From NCBI RefSeq assembly GCF_963169125.1, contig NC_084795.1, positions 96,033,411 to 96,097,410 on the forward strand: a stretch of DNA of 64,000 nucleotides. Direction: 5' to 3'. Made by a program: the position numbers and the translations under genes. Positions 23,168 through 35,280 of this stretch are shown here, piece by piece. Under the pieces are notes generated by a model that saw only the letters and a program-made list of their open reading frames with translations, was not told the DNA's origin and did no database searches. The stretch's first letter is position 1; the number at the start of each line of letters is the position of its first letter. This DNA comes from Humulus lupulus. Its lineage: Eukaryota > Streptophyta > Magnoliopsida > Rosales > Cannabaceae.

Positions 23168-24463
23168 TTATATCGAACTGCCCGAGTTCGACTGCCCATT
23201 CAACAAATGTCCAGCAGCCTCTGGTTTTTGTAGAACTTGCCGAAGGGGCTGATCAGTTAAGACTGTGATGGGATGGGCTTGGAAGTAAGGACGTAACTTC
23301 ATTGATGCCAAAATTAAGCAATAGGCTAACCTTTCGATGGGAGGATACCTCAATTCGGCACCGATTAACCTCTTGCTTACATAATACACTGCCTTTTGTA
23401 CGCCTTCTTCTTCTCTTACTAGCACTGCACTAGCAGCATATTCAGTGATCGCCAGGTAAATGAACAAAGTTTGTGCCATGTGGGCTTTTAAGGCTTGGAA
23501 AGCCTGTTCGCAGTCTCCAGTCCACTCGAACTTCTTGTTGTCTCTAAGTAGATTAAAGAATGGGACGCATTTATCCGTCGATTTTGAAATAAATCTACTG
23601 AGTGCGGCAATCCTTTCAGTCAAACTTTGCACATCTTTGATTTTTACTGGCGATTTCATATCGATCAGCGCTTTGATATTTTCGGGGTTGGCTTCGATTC
23701 CCCTCGAATTGACAATGAACCCCAAAAATTTCCCTGATCCTACTTCGAAGGAACACTTGAGAGGATTTAGCTTCATTTGATACTTATTCAAAACATTGAA
23801 ACACTCCTGTAAATCCTTCACATGTCCTTCTGCCTTTTTCAACTTTACCAGCATGTCGTCCACGTACACCTCCATGTTTACTCCGATCAACTCCTTAAAC
23901 ATGTGGTTAACTAGTTGCTGGTAAGTCGCACCAACGTTTTTCAGTCTGAAGGGCATTACTTTATAATAGTATAACCCTGTATCGGTCTGAAAGCTAGTGT
24001 GAACCTCGTCAGGGGGATGCATACTGATCTGATTGTATCCTGAGTATGCATCCATGAAAGAGAGGATCTCATGTCCCGTAGTTTCATCGACCAGCTGGTC
24101 GATCCTTGGGAGTGGGAAACAATCCTTTGGGCAGGCTTTATTAAGGTTTGTGAAATCCACACAGGTACGCCATTTGCCGTTAGGCTTGGGAACCAGTACT
24201 GGATTAGAGACCCACGATGGATAAAACACCACCTTGATGAACCCATTCTCCTTCAGTTTTTCAACTTCTTCTTTTAAGGCTTTCAATCTATCTTTATCGA
24301 GCAGCCTTATTTTCTGCTGCACGGGTGGAAAGCTTCTGTCGACGTTTAGGACATGGCTTATGACTGCAGGATCTATCCCAGCCATGTCTTTATGTGACCA
24401 GGCGAAAACTTCCTGGTTCTTCCTTAAAAATTCCACCAGTGCATGCTTTGTTGTTGCTTCCAA
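23168..24463 (-). pseudogene. Reverse transcriptase and RNase H of element B
   Basis: This is the longest open stretch in the window (431 codons). RT motifs are in order: FIKVVFYPSWVSNPVLV, DFTNLNKACPKDCFPLPRID, MDAYSGYNQI, and the catalytic YVDD at about residues 200-203 (23866-23855). The RNase H part follows (AVYYVSKRLIGAELRYPPIERL). The RT would copy the element RNA into cDNA in cytoplasmic virus-like particles. The ORF is cut off at both ends by frameshifts. Upstream, RT continues in another frame to the protease. Downstream, the frame shifts near 23215 before the second RNase H. Confidence 0.9.
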
Positions 24464-24603
24464 ATTTTTGCCAACCTTTACTACTCTGGCCAGAAAATCT
24501 TCGTCAAGCTGGACCTCCTCTAGGTCCTCGACAGGTCCAATATCTTCCTCAAAATTCCCAAAGCGAGGATCTAAGTCTCTATCCTCTCACTTTGGGCAAC
24601 ACC

Positions 24604-25227
24604 CTATTTGGTGACTTCATCACCTGATTGGGCTTCTATATCAATGGCCATCTGCAACCTTTCTGGGGGTGCGCTCCTCGACGTTCCCTTCTTGGCCTTA
24701 GTAATTGAGGCATTATAGCACTCCCTTGCTTCCCTCTGATTTCCCAACACGCGTCCTACCCCTGCATCTATTGGGAATTTCATGGCCAGGTGCCATATTG
24801 AGGTGACGGCCCAAAGGTCAACCAGTATGGGTCTTCCGATTACAGCGTTGTAAGCCAAAGGACAATCGACTACTATGAAAGTAGTGAGTAATGTCTTGGT
24901 AGCGGGCGCTGTACCTACTATTACTGGAAGTCTGATTGACCCTGTTGGATTGAGTCCCTCACCAAAGAAGCAGTAAATTGTCTGTTTGCAAGGCTCCAAG
25001 TCCTTGACGGAAAACTTCATCCGTTCCATCGAACATTTATACAGGATGTTAACTGAACTTCCAGTATCGACCAACACTCTCTTTACCATCATGTTAGCAA
25101 TTTTAACATCCACGACCAGCAGATCGGAATGCGGGAACCAAACATGCTGGGCATCACTATCAAAGAAGGTTATTTCACCGTCCTCTGACTGAGCCTTCTT
25201 TGATGCCCGGTCCTCCAAAGTCATCAT
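24604..25227 (-). pseudogene. Aspartic protease region of element B
   Basis: The active-site motif LVDTGSSVNILY, and downstream ILVDLWAVTS and REARECYNASI, identify a retropepsin-like protease of the gypsy type, which cleaves the Gag-Pol precursor. The preceding ITFFDSDAQHVWFPHSD is typical of Tat elements and recurs in C (ITLFEDDARRVHFPH). A stop (after DEVTK) and a frame change separate it from RT. Confidence 0.85.
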
Positions 25228-25278
25228 CTCAATGTCCTAGTCGTGGCGTAGGGTCCGAGCATATCATTCCCTTGCCTT

Positions 25279-27520
25279 TCAGCTGTTTCTCGCAAGGTGA
25301 AGGCCTCCACAGATTGTGAGTAAAGTGCCAGCTACAGGATCAGGCTGCAAAGGTGGCGAGCGTTGGTGTGCAGGCGCCTGTTCGTTGCCACCTGGAGCCT
25401 CTCGTTGGGAATTTCCCGAGGCTCGTACGTGTCTCCTTAAGCATCCTTGTCTGATAAGGAACTCACTTTCATCTTTCAGCTGGTTGCACTCGTTCGTATT
25501 GTGTCCGTAGTCGTTATGAAAACGACAGAACTTGGTGGTATCTCTTTTCGAAATATCCTTTCGAATGACAGCGAGTCTTTTGTAAGGCACACTGGAACTC
25601 GTGGCCTGATACACCTCTGCTCGAGACTCAACAAGGGCAGTGTAGTTAGTGAATCGTGGCTCATAACGGTTGCCCTTAGCGCGCTTATTCTATGAGGTGG
25701 AAGGTTCGTTATGGGGTCTCTACCCCCCATTTTTGTCATTGCCATTGCCGCTCCCGTTGCCTTTACCGTTGCCGTTGGGTTTTGACCCATTGGCGGATTT
25801 GGCGGGGTCTTCACTCCCCTTATCTTTGCCTGGGGTCTTTCCCTCGCTGGCAATGGCATCTTCGAGCTTGATGTATCGATCAGCTCGATCCAAGAATTCT
25901 TGGGTAGTCTTAACCCCATGTTTCCAGAGGTTACTCCACAGAGGTGTACGACGCCTAACTCCTGCAGTTAGTGCCATCATTTTGTCTTCATCTCCCACTG
26001 TCTTGGCTCCAGCGGCTGCTCGCATAAAGCACTGGACGTAGTCTTTCAGTGGTTCTCCTTCTTGCTGGCATATCTTAACCAGCTGGTTTGCCTCAGTTGG
26101 GTGAACACGACCCGCATAGAATTGTCCATAAAACTCCTTTACGAACATCTCCCAAGATACAATACTTGCAGGAGGGAATTTAAAAAACCACTCCTGTGCA
26201 GTATCAGAAAGTGTTGCAGGAAAGATCCTGCACCAAGCATCTTCGGACACTTTCTGAATGTCCATCGGTATCTCAAACTTGTTCACATGAGATACCAGGT
26301 CACCATACCCGTCAAAGTTTGGAAGTGTGGGCATTTTAAACTTACTGGGAGTCTCTGTCACATCTATCCTCTGAACGAAAGGAGTGCCCCTTCTCCTGTC
26401 GTACTCGATGTGAGACATTCTTCCCCCGACCAGCTGTTGTACTGCTTAGTTCAGGGCATCTATCTGGGCTTGCACGGCTTCAGGAATCGTTGGGGCCTCT
26501 GCTACCCGGGGAATGCAGTCATCGTGTCGTTCCCGGCGGTCATTGAGTATATCCCTTAAATCTTCGTCTCTTCGCCATGCTTGCTCCGAGCCGGTTAAAG
26601 ACATTGGTTTGTCCGGGCTGCCCCCCAACGTTACGTCTCGCTTGTTGGTCTTCTCTAGGTGGTAGTCTTCTGCCTCCACCTCTCTCTTCATTTCTCCGAC
26701 CGGCATTCCCTCTGCCTGAGTCGGCCTCATTGTATCCATGGCCATCTCTAAACCTTGATTGGCTATGGTGGGACCGATTGTCCCCTCGGTTGCCTCCTCG
26801 GGTTGGAACTTCTCAAGCGCTAGGGGGAGGCTTGCGCTGGTCGGTGGGTCCCCATGCATTATCATGTCGTGGGAGTCCCCTGACTGCAGAGCTGATCTCT
26901 GAGTTCCTTCTGTTTCCAGAAGGACATTGTCCCCTCCTTGGTGGGTTTGGCTCTTCACCCCCATGGCGTCTAGGACTACGAGACTACTGCCCGGCCCTAT
27001 TCTGCCTTGGCTACGGGTGATTGCCTCGACCAGCCTGGGACGGAGGTTGCATTTCAGGATCTCTTGGTGGGACATCATCCTAAGGCATTGGTGGCTGCTC
27101 GGGCCTTTCAGGGCTCGTTGGCTGGATCGGAGGGCTAGGATTGGGACCCCGTTGAGGTGGCCCATTCAAGGGTTGATCAAGCTCTGAGGTAGGTGCAGCC
27201 TGATTCCTAGCCAATTGCAGGGCTGCCATGGCCTCCCTCTAATGACGGTCCATCTCCACCTGTCTTTCACTTAGCTCTTGGCGCTGACGCTCTATCTCTT
27301 GTTGTTGTCGCGCCATAATCTTCGCAACACTTTCTTGACTCGCCCTCAGATTGGCCAATTCATCTTGCAATACCCCCAGGGTATTTCTCAACGTCTCAGA
27401 GTCCAGTTCCTCCTTGTCAAATTCCAAGTGTGGCTCATTTTCAGCCATGTTTGGAGGAGGATGAGGTTGAGATGGTGCAGCGCCAGCCGCCTGCCCAATC
27501 TTCTTTGTTGTTTTTGCCAT
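25279..27520 (-). pseudogene. gag of element B, in several frames
   Basis: It begins at ATG 27520 with a Gln/Glu-rich coiled coil (QESVAKIMARQQQEIERQRQ) that meets a stop at 27239. It then continues in other frames through a low-complexity region. The retrotransposon gag core lies at 26418-25720 (WCRIFPATLSDTAQEWF, FVKEFYGQFYAGR), followed by a Gly/Asn/Lys-rich spacer. The conserved CRFHNDYGHNTNECNQLKDE zinc-knuckle-like motif is near 25500. Gag would form the particle that packages the RNA. There are several stops and at least two frameshifts. Confidence 0.85.
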
Positions 27521-27548
27521 TAATGCTTCAACAATCTCGTCTCAAGCT

Positions 27549-27567
27549 CTCAATGAAAGCACCAGAA
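27549..27567 (-). promoter_or_regulatory. Primer-binding site of element B
   Basis: Directly inside the 5' LTR the - strand reads ttc-tggtgctttcattgag. A TGG three bases after the LTR end is as expected for pairing with a tRNA 3' CCA. I could not assign the tRNA. Confidence 0.7.
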
Positions 27568-28162
27568 TGTTGGCCCTCGATTTGGTCAACTGACACGGAG
27601 TCCAATGCTTGATATGAATGAAGGTGTTGAAATGGGTCTAATGGAAAAAACAATAAAGAACATGACAAATTATAGTGGTTCGCACCCACGAAATGGTAAT
27701 GACCTACGTCCACTTAAGCTATTATTGATATTAGTTCTCAAAGGAGTGATCAAAGAACTAGGGTTCTCTGAGTTTCACAGACCTGAGAGAGATGAATAAT
27801 ACAATCGTCAGATAATAGCTCTAATTCTCTTGTAAGGCATAAACTTAAATCAGCCAAAAGTCCTTTCCTTGAGCTATTTCTCTCTATTTATAGGCTCAAG
27901 GAGGGTTACACGAATTAGTTTCAGATATTCTTTCCTAAATAATCGGATCATCATGGATCATGTGAGATAATCTCGGATATGATTACAATTGTACAAAATT
28001 ATCTCTAAATATATGGAGTATACGACCAGGCTGGTTGTATAGAAACTTCAAATGTTACGTCATGGTAATCTCACTGGTCGATGGTCGAATAGAACTTCTG
28101 CTAGGTGTCAGCCACGTGTTAAAAAGGTCTTCCACGTCACCCATGCCTGCTTTTGGATAACA
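27568..28162 (-). repeat. 5' LTR of element B
   Basis: This 595-bp LTR carries an intact TATA box, ctataaatag, on the - strand (27893-27884). It is flanked by TSD aattg at 28163-28167. Its pair is at 7631-8226. Confidence 0.95.
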
Positions 28163-28440
28163 AATTGTAACTTCCCAAAATAAGGGGAAGTTATTTTGTT
28201 AACCAGTCTATAAATAGACTGGAGAAATTCATTGTAGACAGACACAATTTGGTACTGAGAACACTTTGCTAAATTGCTTTGCAAATGCTTTGAGAGAATA
28301 CCACAAATCAATAATATTGACTAGTGAACTAGGCAGATTTTTACTACTGAACCACATAAAAATCCATTTGTTCTTCCTTATTTTCTTAAATCATTGTTTA
28401 GTGCTATTCAGATTTAAGTTGATGAAAAACGACATCAACA

Positions 28441-29413
28441 CAAAGGTAAGGGTAGAAGGCCCAAGGGAAATGGGACAGTGCAGACAAGATAGGGGACTTC
28501 CCTCGATGAGAATTATGTTCCATAGTAATCCAAGTACACTAACTTAGTAGACTCCTGAGAGAACATCTTTGTGGCCACGCAATAGCACAGCCATTACATG
28601 AAGCCACAACCCATTCGGTGAGAAAGGGAAAGGTGAGACCCCAAAAAGTTTTTCCATTTCCATAACGATGTGGGGTACCACACCAATGAGTGTCGCCAAC
28701 TCAAGGATGAGATTACAAACCTCATCAAACTGGGAAACCTTTGCCAGTATGCTCGGGATAGAGCACACCAGACTCATGTCGCAGTAACAATCGCATAGCT
28801 CGCAGCTCCCTAGGCTCCGGGTATGGTGCCGCAGCACCCCAGGTTCAGGTATGGTGCCCGCAGCTCTGCAACAACAGATTGTCCACGGACCTTCCTAAGT
28901 TAATGGGCGGGTGGGGACATCTCCGGAGGACCCCACTTGGGGGGCACCTCCTGAGGCTCGAAAAATAGGTATGCATGCGCCTTAAACTATGACAATGAAG
29001 GGTTGCCATTAGCTTAATTATCAGTCCAGATGCCATGGATAACTAACCAAGTTATCACACTCTTTGAGGATGATGCTCGGAGAGTGCACTTTCCACACCA
29101 CGATCCTTTGGAAACCAAGAGCTAAGTTTCCAATAAAATGGTGCCTTGGAACCTGCTGGACAATGGGAGTTCAGTGAACATCTTGTTCAAGTCAGCCTAT
29201 GAGAAGATCGGGTTGACCACAAGCAACTTGTCCCTGTGCACCTCAACACTATATGGATTCTTGGAGGATGGTCTCATACTGATGGGTCAGATCAAGCTGC
29301 CAGTGATGCTTGGAGAGGTGCCACACAAAGCTTTTAAGTACTACCCCTTCGTGGTGGTGGATGGCTCCTTGGTGTATAACGCCATCTTGGGGAGTCTGTG
29401 CATGAGGTTCCCC
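28441..29413 (+). pseudogene. gag C-terminus and protease start of element C
   Basis: The + strand holds a zinc-knuckle-like gag motif (NDVGYHTNECRQLKDEITN, near 28660), ITLFEDDARRVHFPHHD (near 29065) and the protease active site LLDNGSSVNILF (29155 onwards; family DTGSS). The 102-codon ORF at 29138-29446 runs out into D's LTR. Several stops lie between the blocks. The gag N-terminus is displaced by element A. Confidence 0.8.
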
Positions 29414-32400
29414 TGTTCACTAAAATTGATACGCAAGTATACATAATCGACATAAGTAATACAATGATAAACAAAGATCGTTCCCACGGAGATTGATTGT
29501 AACGACCCAAATTTACTAATAAGGCTTAAGGGCCTTGATTAGTGTGCCGGGAGGGCATAATTGGATTATATGTGATTTAATGATTAAACACATGATATAT
29601 GATTATTTGAATAACTGTGATGCATGACTATGTGCATTTGTATGCATGTAGGCCCTGATTAGGTTAGAAGGGCATAATCGTAATTCTGCCCCGTTGAGGG
29701 CATAACTGTATTTATTTGTGATAATTGTCGAGACCACATTATTATGTGGATATATTAGCAATCTGTGACTCGAGACAATCCTAGTGAGCAGTTTAGCAAA
29801 AAAGTCACGGCGGGGATTTATACCTGGCTCGGGGCGAGCCTGGGGGTATTTATGGGAATTTGGAGAGTATATTAGGGTCAACTTTGACATTAAGGAATAT
29901 AATTGGTGATTAGTTAGGTGTCGGGAAGTAAGTGGTAAATATTAGAGACACGCGGGGAATTAGCGGGAATTGGGTTAAATGACCAAAATGCCCCTGGTGG
30001 ATTAAAAGGCTTAGGAAATTATGGGAGGGTATTGTGGTCATTTGGCTTATAAAGGATAGGTATTACTAAGGTTTTATACGTAGTGGAAAATGTAGAAGGG
30101 GCTGGAATTCTGAAGGAAAGAAAAGAAAGGAAAGAAAGGGAATTAGAAGTTTATTTTTCTCTCCATCGGTTTAGGCTCTTCTCCATCAATTCTTGAGGTT
30201 TTTGGAGCAGAAACTCAGGGAAAGTCAGAGTAAAGCATGAGGCTAGAGTCCTTGGTATGGCCTGAAGAATTAGCAAGGATTTGGCAAGGGCAATCCATTT
30301 ATTTAAGGTAAGATTCAGGGTAGTTTTCAGTTTCTAGTATTGATGTTGAGCTGTTTTTCCTAAGCAAACTTCTGTGGGAATTCTAGGGAGTTGAGGCTGA
30401 AGATTTGAGGAGGAGAAGGCTAAGCAAGAGGGGGACACAACCTAGGCTAAGCTCATCCATCAGAGGTAAGGAACTCAAGCTTAAGCTTTGTGATTTCTGT
30501 GGTTTCATTGAGTTTCTGAGTTTTGGGTCCAGCCCTGGTGAATTCTATGTTTAGGGAAGCATGTGATTGGGTTATGTGTATTTGGGATGCTTGGGAGGAG
30601 TGGAGGATGTTGATAACCTTGTTTTTAAGTTTGGTTGAAGTTTGGAAAATTTTTGGTAAGGTTTGGCTCGGGAAAATCGAAGGAGGAAAAAATGCAGGGG
30701 TTTTATTCTGTGACTAGCGCTACAGCGCTAGCCTTTGGGTGCTGAGGGCTCGGGATTGGTCCCGAGGCTAGGTTTCGGACTTGGGGTTTCGTTATGATTT
30801 TGATCTATGGTTGTGACTAGGTGTGCGCTAGGGCTCAAGAGGGATCGTGCTTGAGGATCAAATCAAACAAATCTAGCAAATCCAAAGGTAAGAAAACTGC
30901 ACCCGATTATGTGTTTGTGATGGGACTAAGTGCTTCTGATATCTGTGTAATGTCATAGATGGTATTACGCCATGGGACATGTGATAAACGGCCTAAGGGT
31001 GCCGTAAATTATACTTGCACACAGGGCGCGGCTCGGCCACTGGTAGCCAAGGACAGCTTAATATTCACTGAGCTCGGTTTAAGCGCGCCGGAGTTAGTGG
31101 GATATATAGAGGGTGCGGCCTAAGGGCGTTAACCCTAGTTATCATATGAGGATTGATTATTCATATGAATTGATATATTTGGTATGATGAATACTTGATT
31201 ATTATGAATGCGTAAACTGATTGAGTACATGCTTATGCAGTATGAGATATCTGATTGTCTGTTGATTGATTGTGCTTTGTTATTGTGTTTTCTTGCCAGG
31301 CCTTGGCTCACGGGTGCTACGTGGTGTAGGTAAAGGCAAATGCAAGTTGGACCAATCCTGAGATGGAGGGCTGCAGGGCTGAATGTACATAGTCAGCTAT
31401 TTGGCTGCCACTGTTGAGGAGTGGAACGGGACGGGATATGTTTAATTGTCTGTTTTGCCTTAGTATGGCCAATCTCTGCATTTAGATCTTGAATCTTTTG
31501 TAAACAGTTTTTAACATATTATTTTTGGGATCCCATGTAAATAGAAAATGATTATTATAAGAAATACAACTTTTGAGACCAAAATCTTTTAACCCTAGTT
31601 CAACTATAGTTTCAGAAACACGTTTTTAATTAAATGACTTGATTAGCAAGTCTTGCACCTTTATAAACACATAGTGTAACGATCTTGATTATCCAGGGTG
31701 TTACATTGATTTACTAGTTACCAACAAATTAATATTCTATTTCTATTTGGTCAACTATAAATTGGTTTCAAAATATTAAAATAAGAAAAGCAATAAACAT
31801 AAAATATCACTATGAAAGAGAACAAATAATTGTAAAAACTTCAAAAATAAAGAACGAGGGATTTTAATTTCATCAACTACTCACTTTATTATTTCGCTAA
31901 TAAGACTTCACAATTTTTCTTCCTAAATTAATAGCGTATTAACAAAAACTATTCTTACTCTTTTTTAAGAAACAAAGATCTCAATTTACATGTAAATTTT
32001 CTATATTCCTGTGATAAATTCCAACACATAAAAGGCATTGAACACAATAATCCTAAAACTACACAATTCATATAGCTATTTTCATCCAATATGAAATTTA
32101 TGATTATTCAATCATAGCATAATCAATTCTCACTTTTCAGATTTTGAATCAAAATCATAAATCATGCAAATGGTGATTAAGCATTCACAAGCATTAAGAA
32201 CATATCAAATAATTTATAATAGAAGTGAAGAAAGAATCATGAAATCCTTATAGAAAATAACAAAGATCCAAGTGATTACATTAAAAACCCTAGAAAATAA
32301 AATTAGCTCATGCCCATGGCAAGAACAACCATCGAATAAAAAATAAACATAAAGAAAAATAGAGTAGAAGAAAAATAACTGTTGAGAATGAATGGAGATG

Positions 32401-32930
32401 CTCCATGGTGTGTTCTTCACTTCAAAATTCATACTCCCCTTTTCTGTCTCCTTCCTTCTTTTCAAAATTAGGTTTAAAACCTATTTTTTTTCTTTAAGTA
32501 GGGAGGCGGGCTGCACCGCTACAAAACCCATGCCGTGACGCATGTTAAATTTCTGGGTACTTGAAGATTCCATTGTCATGACCCCATAAAACCATACCGT
32601 GGCGCATGTTCACACTATGAAAACACCCTTTCTGTAAAGGGTCTAGCCGTGACCCTAAGTAACTTCTCCAATTTTAACCCTTTTTATTCCAAAAATTCTC
32701 CAGAGCTTTAAAATTTCATGAGAAATCATCTTTTTATGAAATCAACACGAAAAAGCTGGTTTTTTTTTATCTATTTTTAACAATTTTCCTCCAATTGCTC
32801 ATTTCCTTTATTTAAAAACTAAAACCTCCAAATAGACAAACACAAGTGTGATACCACACTAAACAATTGAAAAGCTTAATAAAAACTACCTAAAACACGA
32901 CCAAAACACAGCACAAAATTAGACTCAACA
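29414..32930 (-). repeat. 3' LTR of element D, split by solo LTR E
   Basis: Without E (29498-31710 including one TSD) it is about 1.3 kb. It runs tgttcactaaaattgatacg to agactcaaca in the + reading and pairs with 37023-38410. Confidence 0.92.
29498..31705 (+). repeat. Solo LTR E of a Tekay/Del-like family
   Basis: A 2,208-bp LTR (tgtaacgaccc ... gggtgttaca) is flanked by TSD ttgat (29493-29497 and 31706-31710), with no internal region. It is homologous along its length to G (42227-44513) and to both LTRs of F. The end pair TGTAACG/CGTTACA forms the short inverted repeat. A remnant ORF here is not a gene. Confidence 0.92.
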
Positions 32931-32945
32931 AACTCCCCCAAACTT
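32931..32945 (-). promoter_or_regulatory. Polypurine tract of element D
   Basis: On the - strand aagtttgggggagtt abuts the 3' LTR (TGTTGAGTC). It is typical of Athila elements. Confidence 0.8.
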
Positions 32946-34486
32946 AACCTTTACTTGCCCTTGAGTAAAGATTCAAATTGAACTCACACAACTAGACAAC
33001 TAAAAATACAACGACACAAACTAATGAATCAAGTCAACAACGCTTAATTAGCCTCAATTTCATAAAATCACACACAAAAGTCCAAAATTCCAATTTCTAA
33101 AATGATCTAGAATTTCCATTAAACCACATCAACTGTCCCTTTCGATCCCAAGAATGCTTATTCAACCATAATCACAAAAATTACTCAGCAATTTAATCTA
33201 TGTATGCATGCCAAAACTCTCCATCAAACCTTCAAACCAATAATTCATATGCTTGCGTTGTTCACCACCCTCCACTAATGTTGACAAAATATGCTCAAGA
33301 ATCATTAAGACTTTAGGCTCATAACAAAAGGCTTAGGCAACGGGAAGATATATGTCATTTATGCTCCAAATTATCATAAGCATATGAACTTACAAACCAA
33401 CAATTCACCCAAATAATTTTCAAAGAAAACCCAATGTAAACCCAAATAAAGGTTGAGAAAAGCTTATTTCTTCTTCTTCTTTTTTTCATTCAAACTACAC
33501 TCTCCCAAACTTATTTTTGTCAAAGCATATCATGAGTGTAGCTTGAATTTTTAAATTTCCTCCATATTATTATTATTATTATTATTTCTATTCTCAACCT
33601 TTAAACTTTTCATTATAATAACACCATATTTCATTACACCCCATTACAAACCATTCCCCTTTATTTGTCCATATGCTCGCTAAGGGAAGGAATTTAACAA
33701 AATGTCGATTCGGCTCACAATTGGTATTATTCAACAAAAAGGATATTTTTAGGCTCAACAAGGGTAATAATGGATAATTACTTTCGGGTTGGCTTGAAAA
33801 TCTCAAACATTCCAAGAAATTGCCTAAATCACTTTCCTAAGAATAACTCATCTAGGATTTCGTCTCAAATGGTAAATAAGCAAGTTCTAGATTCATTCAT
33901 TCATCAAACCACAAGCCAACAATGCATACACTCATATTCAATTTGCAAATAATTTTTCCAATCATGGCTAAACATTAATTTTTTTTTCATGGATCGAAAC
34001 AAACTACAAATGCAATCTAACCAAGAACACGAATTCAATCGATCAAAAATTTCAAAAATTTGCACAACATTTTCTCACATATCATAGGCTAGCATCGACA
34101 ACTTGATTCACACAAACATAACACAACATTTAACTAAGATAAAACTCAAACAACAACAAACACAAACTAACAACACGACGAAAACAAACAAAATAGTAAG
34201 ACTCCTCCCCTAAACTTGATTGACACATTGTCCCCAATGTGACATAAAAAAAAAGGAAAGAAAACTTACCAACGGTCCCGCTAAACATCATCAAAATGGA
34301 GGTGGTAGAGATGGTGATTGTAAAGTTTAGTTTGTCCCAGGTTCTGCAGCTCAAAATAAAGCTTTTTTTCCCCTTTTTTTTTTATGTATTTCATGATTCA
34401 AAAATTACAAACTAAACTTAAAATTACTTAAAATAAAATCTAAACCTAAGAAAAAAAATTAAAAAGTGTTTAATAGAAAATAAAAA
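32946..34486 (-). other. Non-coding interior of element D (deleted pol region)
   Basis: AT-rich, with a short (TTA)n run near 33566-33590. No RT, RNase H or integrase motif is seen on either strand where about 3-4 kb of pol would be expected. Confidence 0.6.
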
Positions 34487-35280
34487 TTACAAACACATAA
34501 AAAGTTGGATTAAAAATAATATTTGGTTGCCTCCCAAAAGCACTTTATTTAACGTCAGAGCCTTCCACTGCTTGTGTAGCCTTCGAGCCTTCCAACTATA
34601 GAACTGTTTCAAACATTGACGAATTACTTGACTACCAATTTCAACATTGGTTTTTCTCTTGGTGGTTTCCAAATTACTACCTCCATTACATACCACATCC
34701 ACTCTACAACAAGTTGGAATATCAGTTGCTTCAAAAACATTAAATGTTACCTCTTCGTTTTGCACTCGCAGCTTCAACTCCCCCTTTTCTTCATCATTTA
34801 GTGCTCTCCCTGTGCTAAGGACAGTCTTCCAAAAATAATGGGAATGTTTGCATCTTCCTCCATATATAGAATATTAAAATAAACAGGGAAGATAAATTTA
34901 CCAACCTTAACTAAGGCATCCTCAACTACTCCACCAGGTTGCTTAACAGAGGGGTTTGCCATTTGAAGGACAAATTAGTGGGGTGAGCTTCTCCTGATTG
35001 CAACTTCTGAAAAATAGAAAAGGGTATTAAATTTACACTAGCCCCTAAATCACATAAGGCCTTGGTCATAACAATATCTCCTATTGAGCAAGGAATCGCG
35101 AAACTACCCGGATCTTTAAGCTTAGGAGGTAGTTTCTTATGCAAAATAGCACTGTAGTCCTCAATAAGCGTCACTATCTCATAATCTTCCAACTTCTTTT
35201 TCTTTGACAAGATTTCCTTCATAAACTTCACATAACTTGGCATTTGTTCAAGTGCCTTGGCAAAAGGTATGTTAATGTGA
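34487..35280 (-). pseudogene. Protease region of element D
   Basis: On the - strand the ORF 35243-34926 has KELPPKLKDPGSF-like sequence and the active-site region ALCDLGASVNLIPFSIF. The family motif is typically D(L/S)GAS, and the Asp is retained. The downstream piece (34777-34487) with LRVQNEEVTFNVFEA is the stretch that leads towards RT in Athila elements. After it the pol is missing. Confidence 0.8.

Larger units (their letters stand above)
7631..28162 (-). mobile_element. Tat-lineage LTR retrotransposon B, complete, split by CACTA element J
   Basis: B reads on the - strand: 5' LTR 27568-28162, PBS, gag, protease, RT-RNase H, second RNase H, integrase (split by J), antisense ORF, PPT, 3' LTR 7631-8226. 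Both LTRs run TG...CA in the + reading and are flanked by the same 5-base TSD aattg (7626-7630 and 28163-28167). The full span is 20.5 kb, or about 11.5 kb without J. I count about 23 mismatches plus one indel over 595 LTR positions by hand (about 4 percent), so it is a fairly young insertion. Gag-pol carries stops and frameshifts. Confidence 0.95.
1..28440 (+). mobile_element. Tat-lineage Ty3/gypsy LTR retrotransposon A (5' part outside window, 3' LTR split by element B)
   Basis: A reads on the + strand. It enters the window inside the reverse transcriptase-linked RNase H and continues through a second RNase H, integrase, an antisense ORF, a polypurine tract (7121-7136) and a 3' LTR (7137-7630 plus 28168-28440). 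The two RNase H domains and the antisense ORF are hallmarks of the Tat clade. Element B interrupts the LTR at TSD aattg. A ends at 28440, where C's gag resumes. The following five bases (caaag) would be A's TSD, but the other copy is outside the window. All genes are degenerate. Confidence 0.85.
7137..28440 (+). repeat. 3' LTR of element A, split by element B (7137-7630 and 28168-28440)
   Basis: The LTR begins tattacacc, a decayed TG start (the related LTR at 63225 begins tgttacacc), and ends gacatcaaca at 28440. Without B it is about 767 bp. A TATA box, ctataaatag, lies at 28208-28217. The tail (actag-gaactaggcag, ctgaaccacataaaa) is shared with the LTRs of C and of the right-hand element, so the three belong to related families. 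Confidence 0.8.

Noticed and set aside
26577..27020. 147-codon + strand ORF over B's gag
   Set aside because: Reverse-strand shadow of gag on a compositionally biased sequence. Gag motifs are on the - strand.
7137..28440. Reading the split LTR as the 5' LTR of C
   Set aside because: A PPT precedes it at 7121-7136, no PBS follows at 28441, and C's gag there starts in its C-terminal part. It fits A's 3' LTR.
28266..28547. ORF of 93 codons spanning the end of A's LTR into C
   Set aside because: It crosses the A/C junction at 28440, has no known motif, and lies in LTR sequence. Chance ORF.
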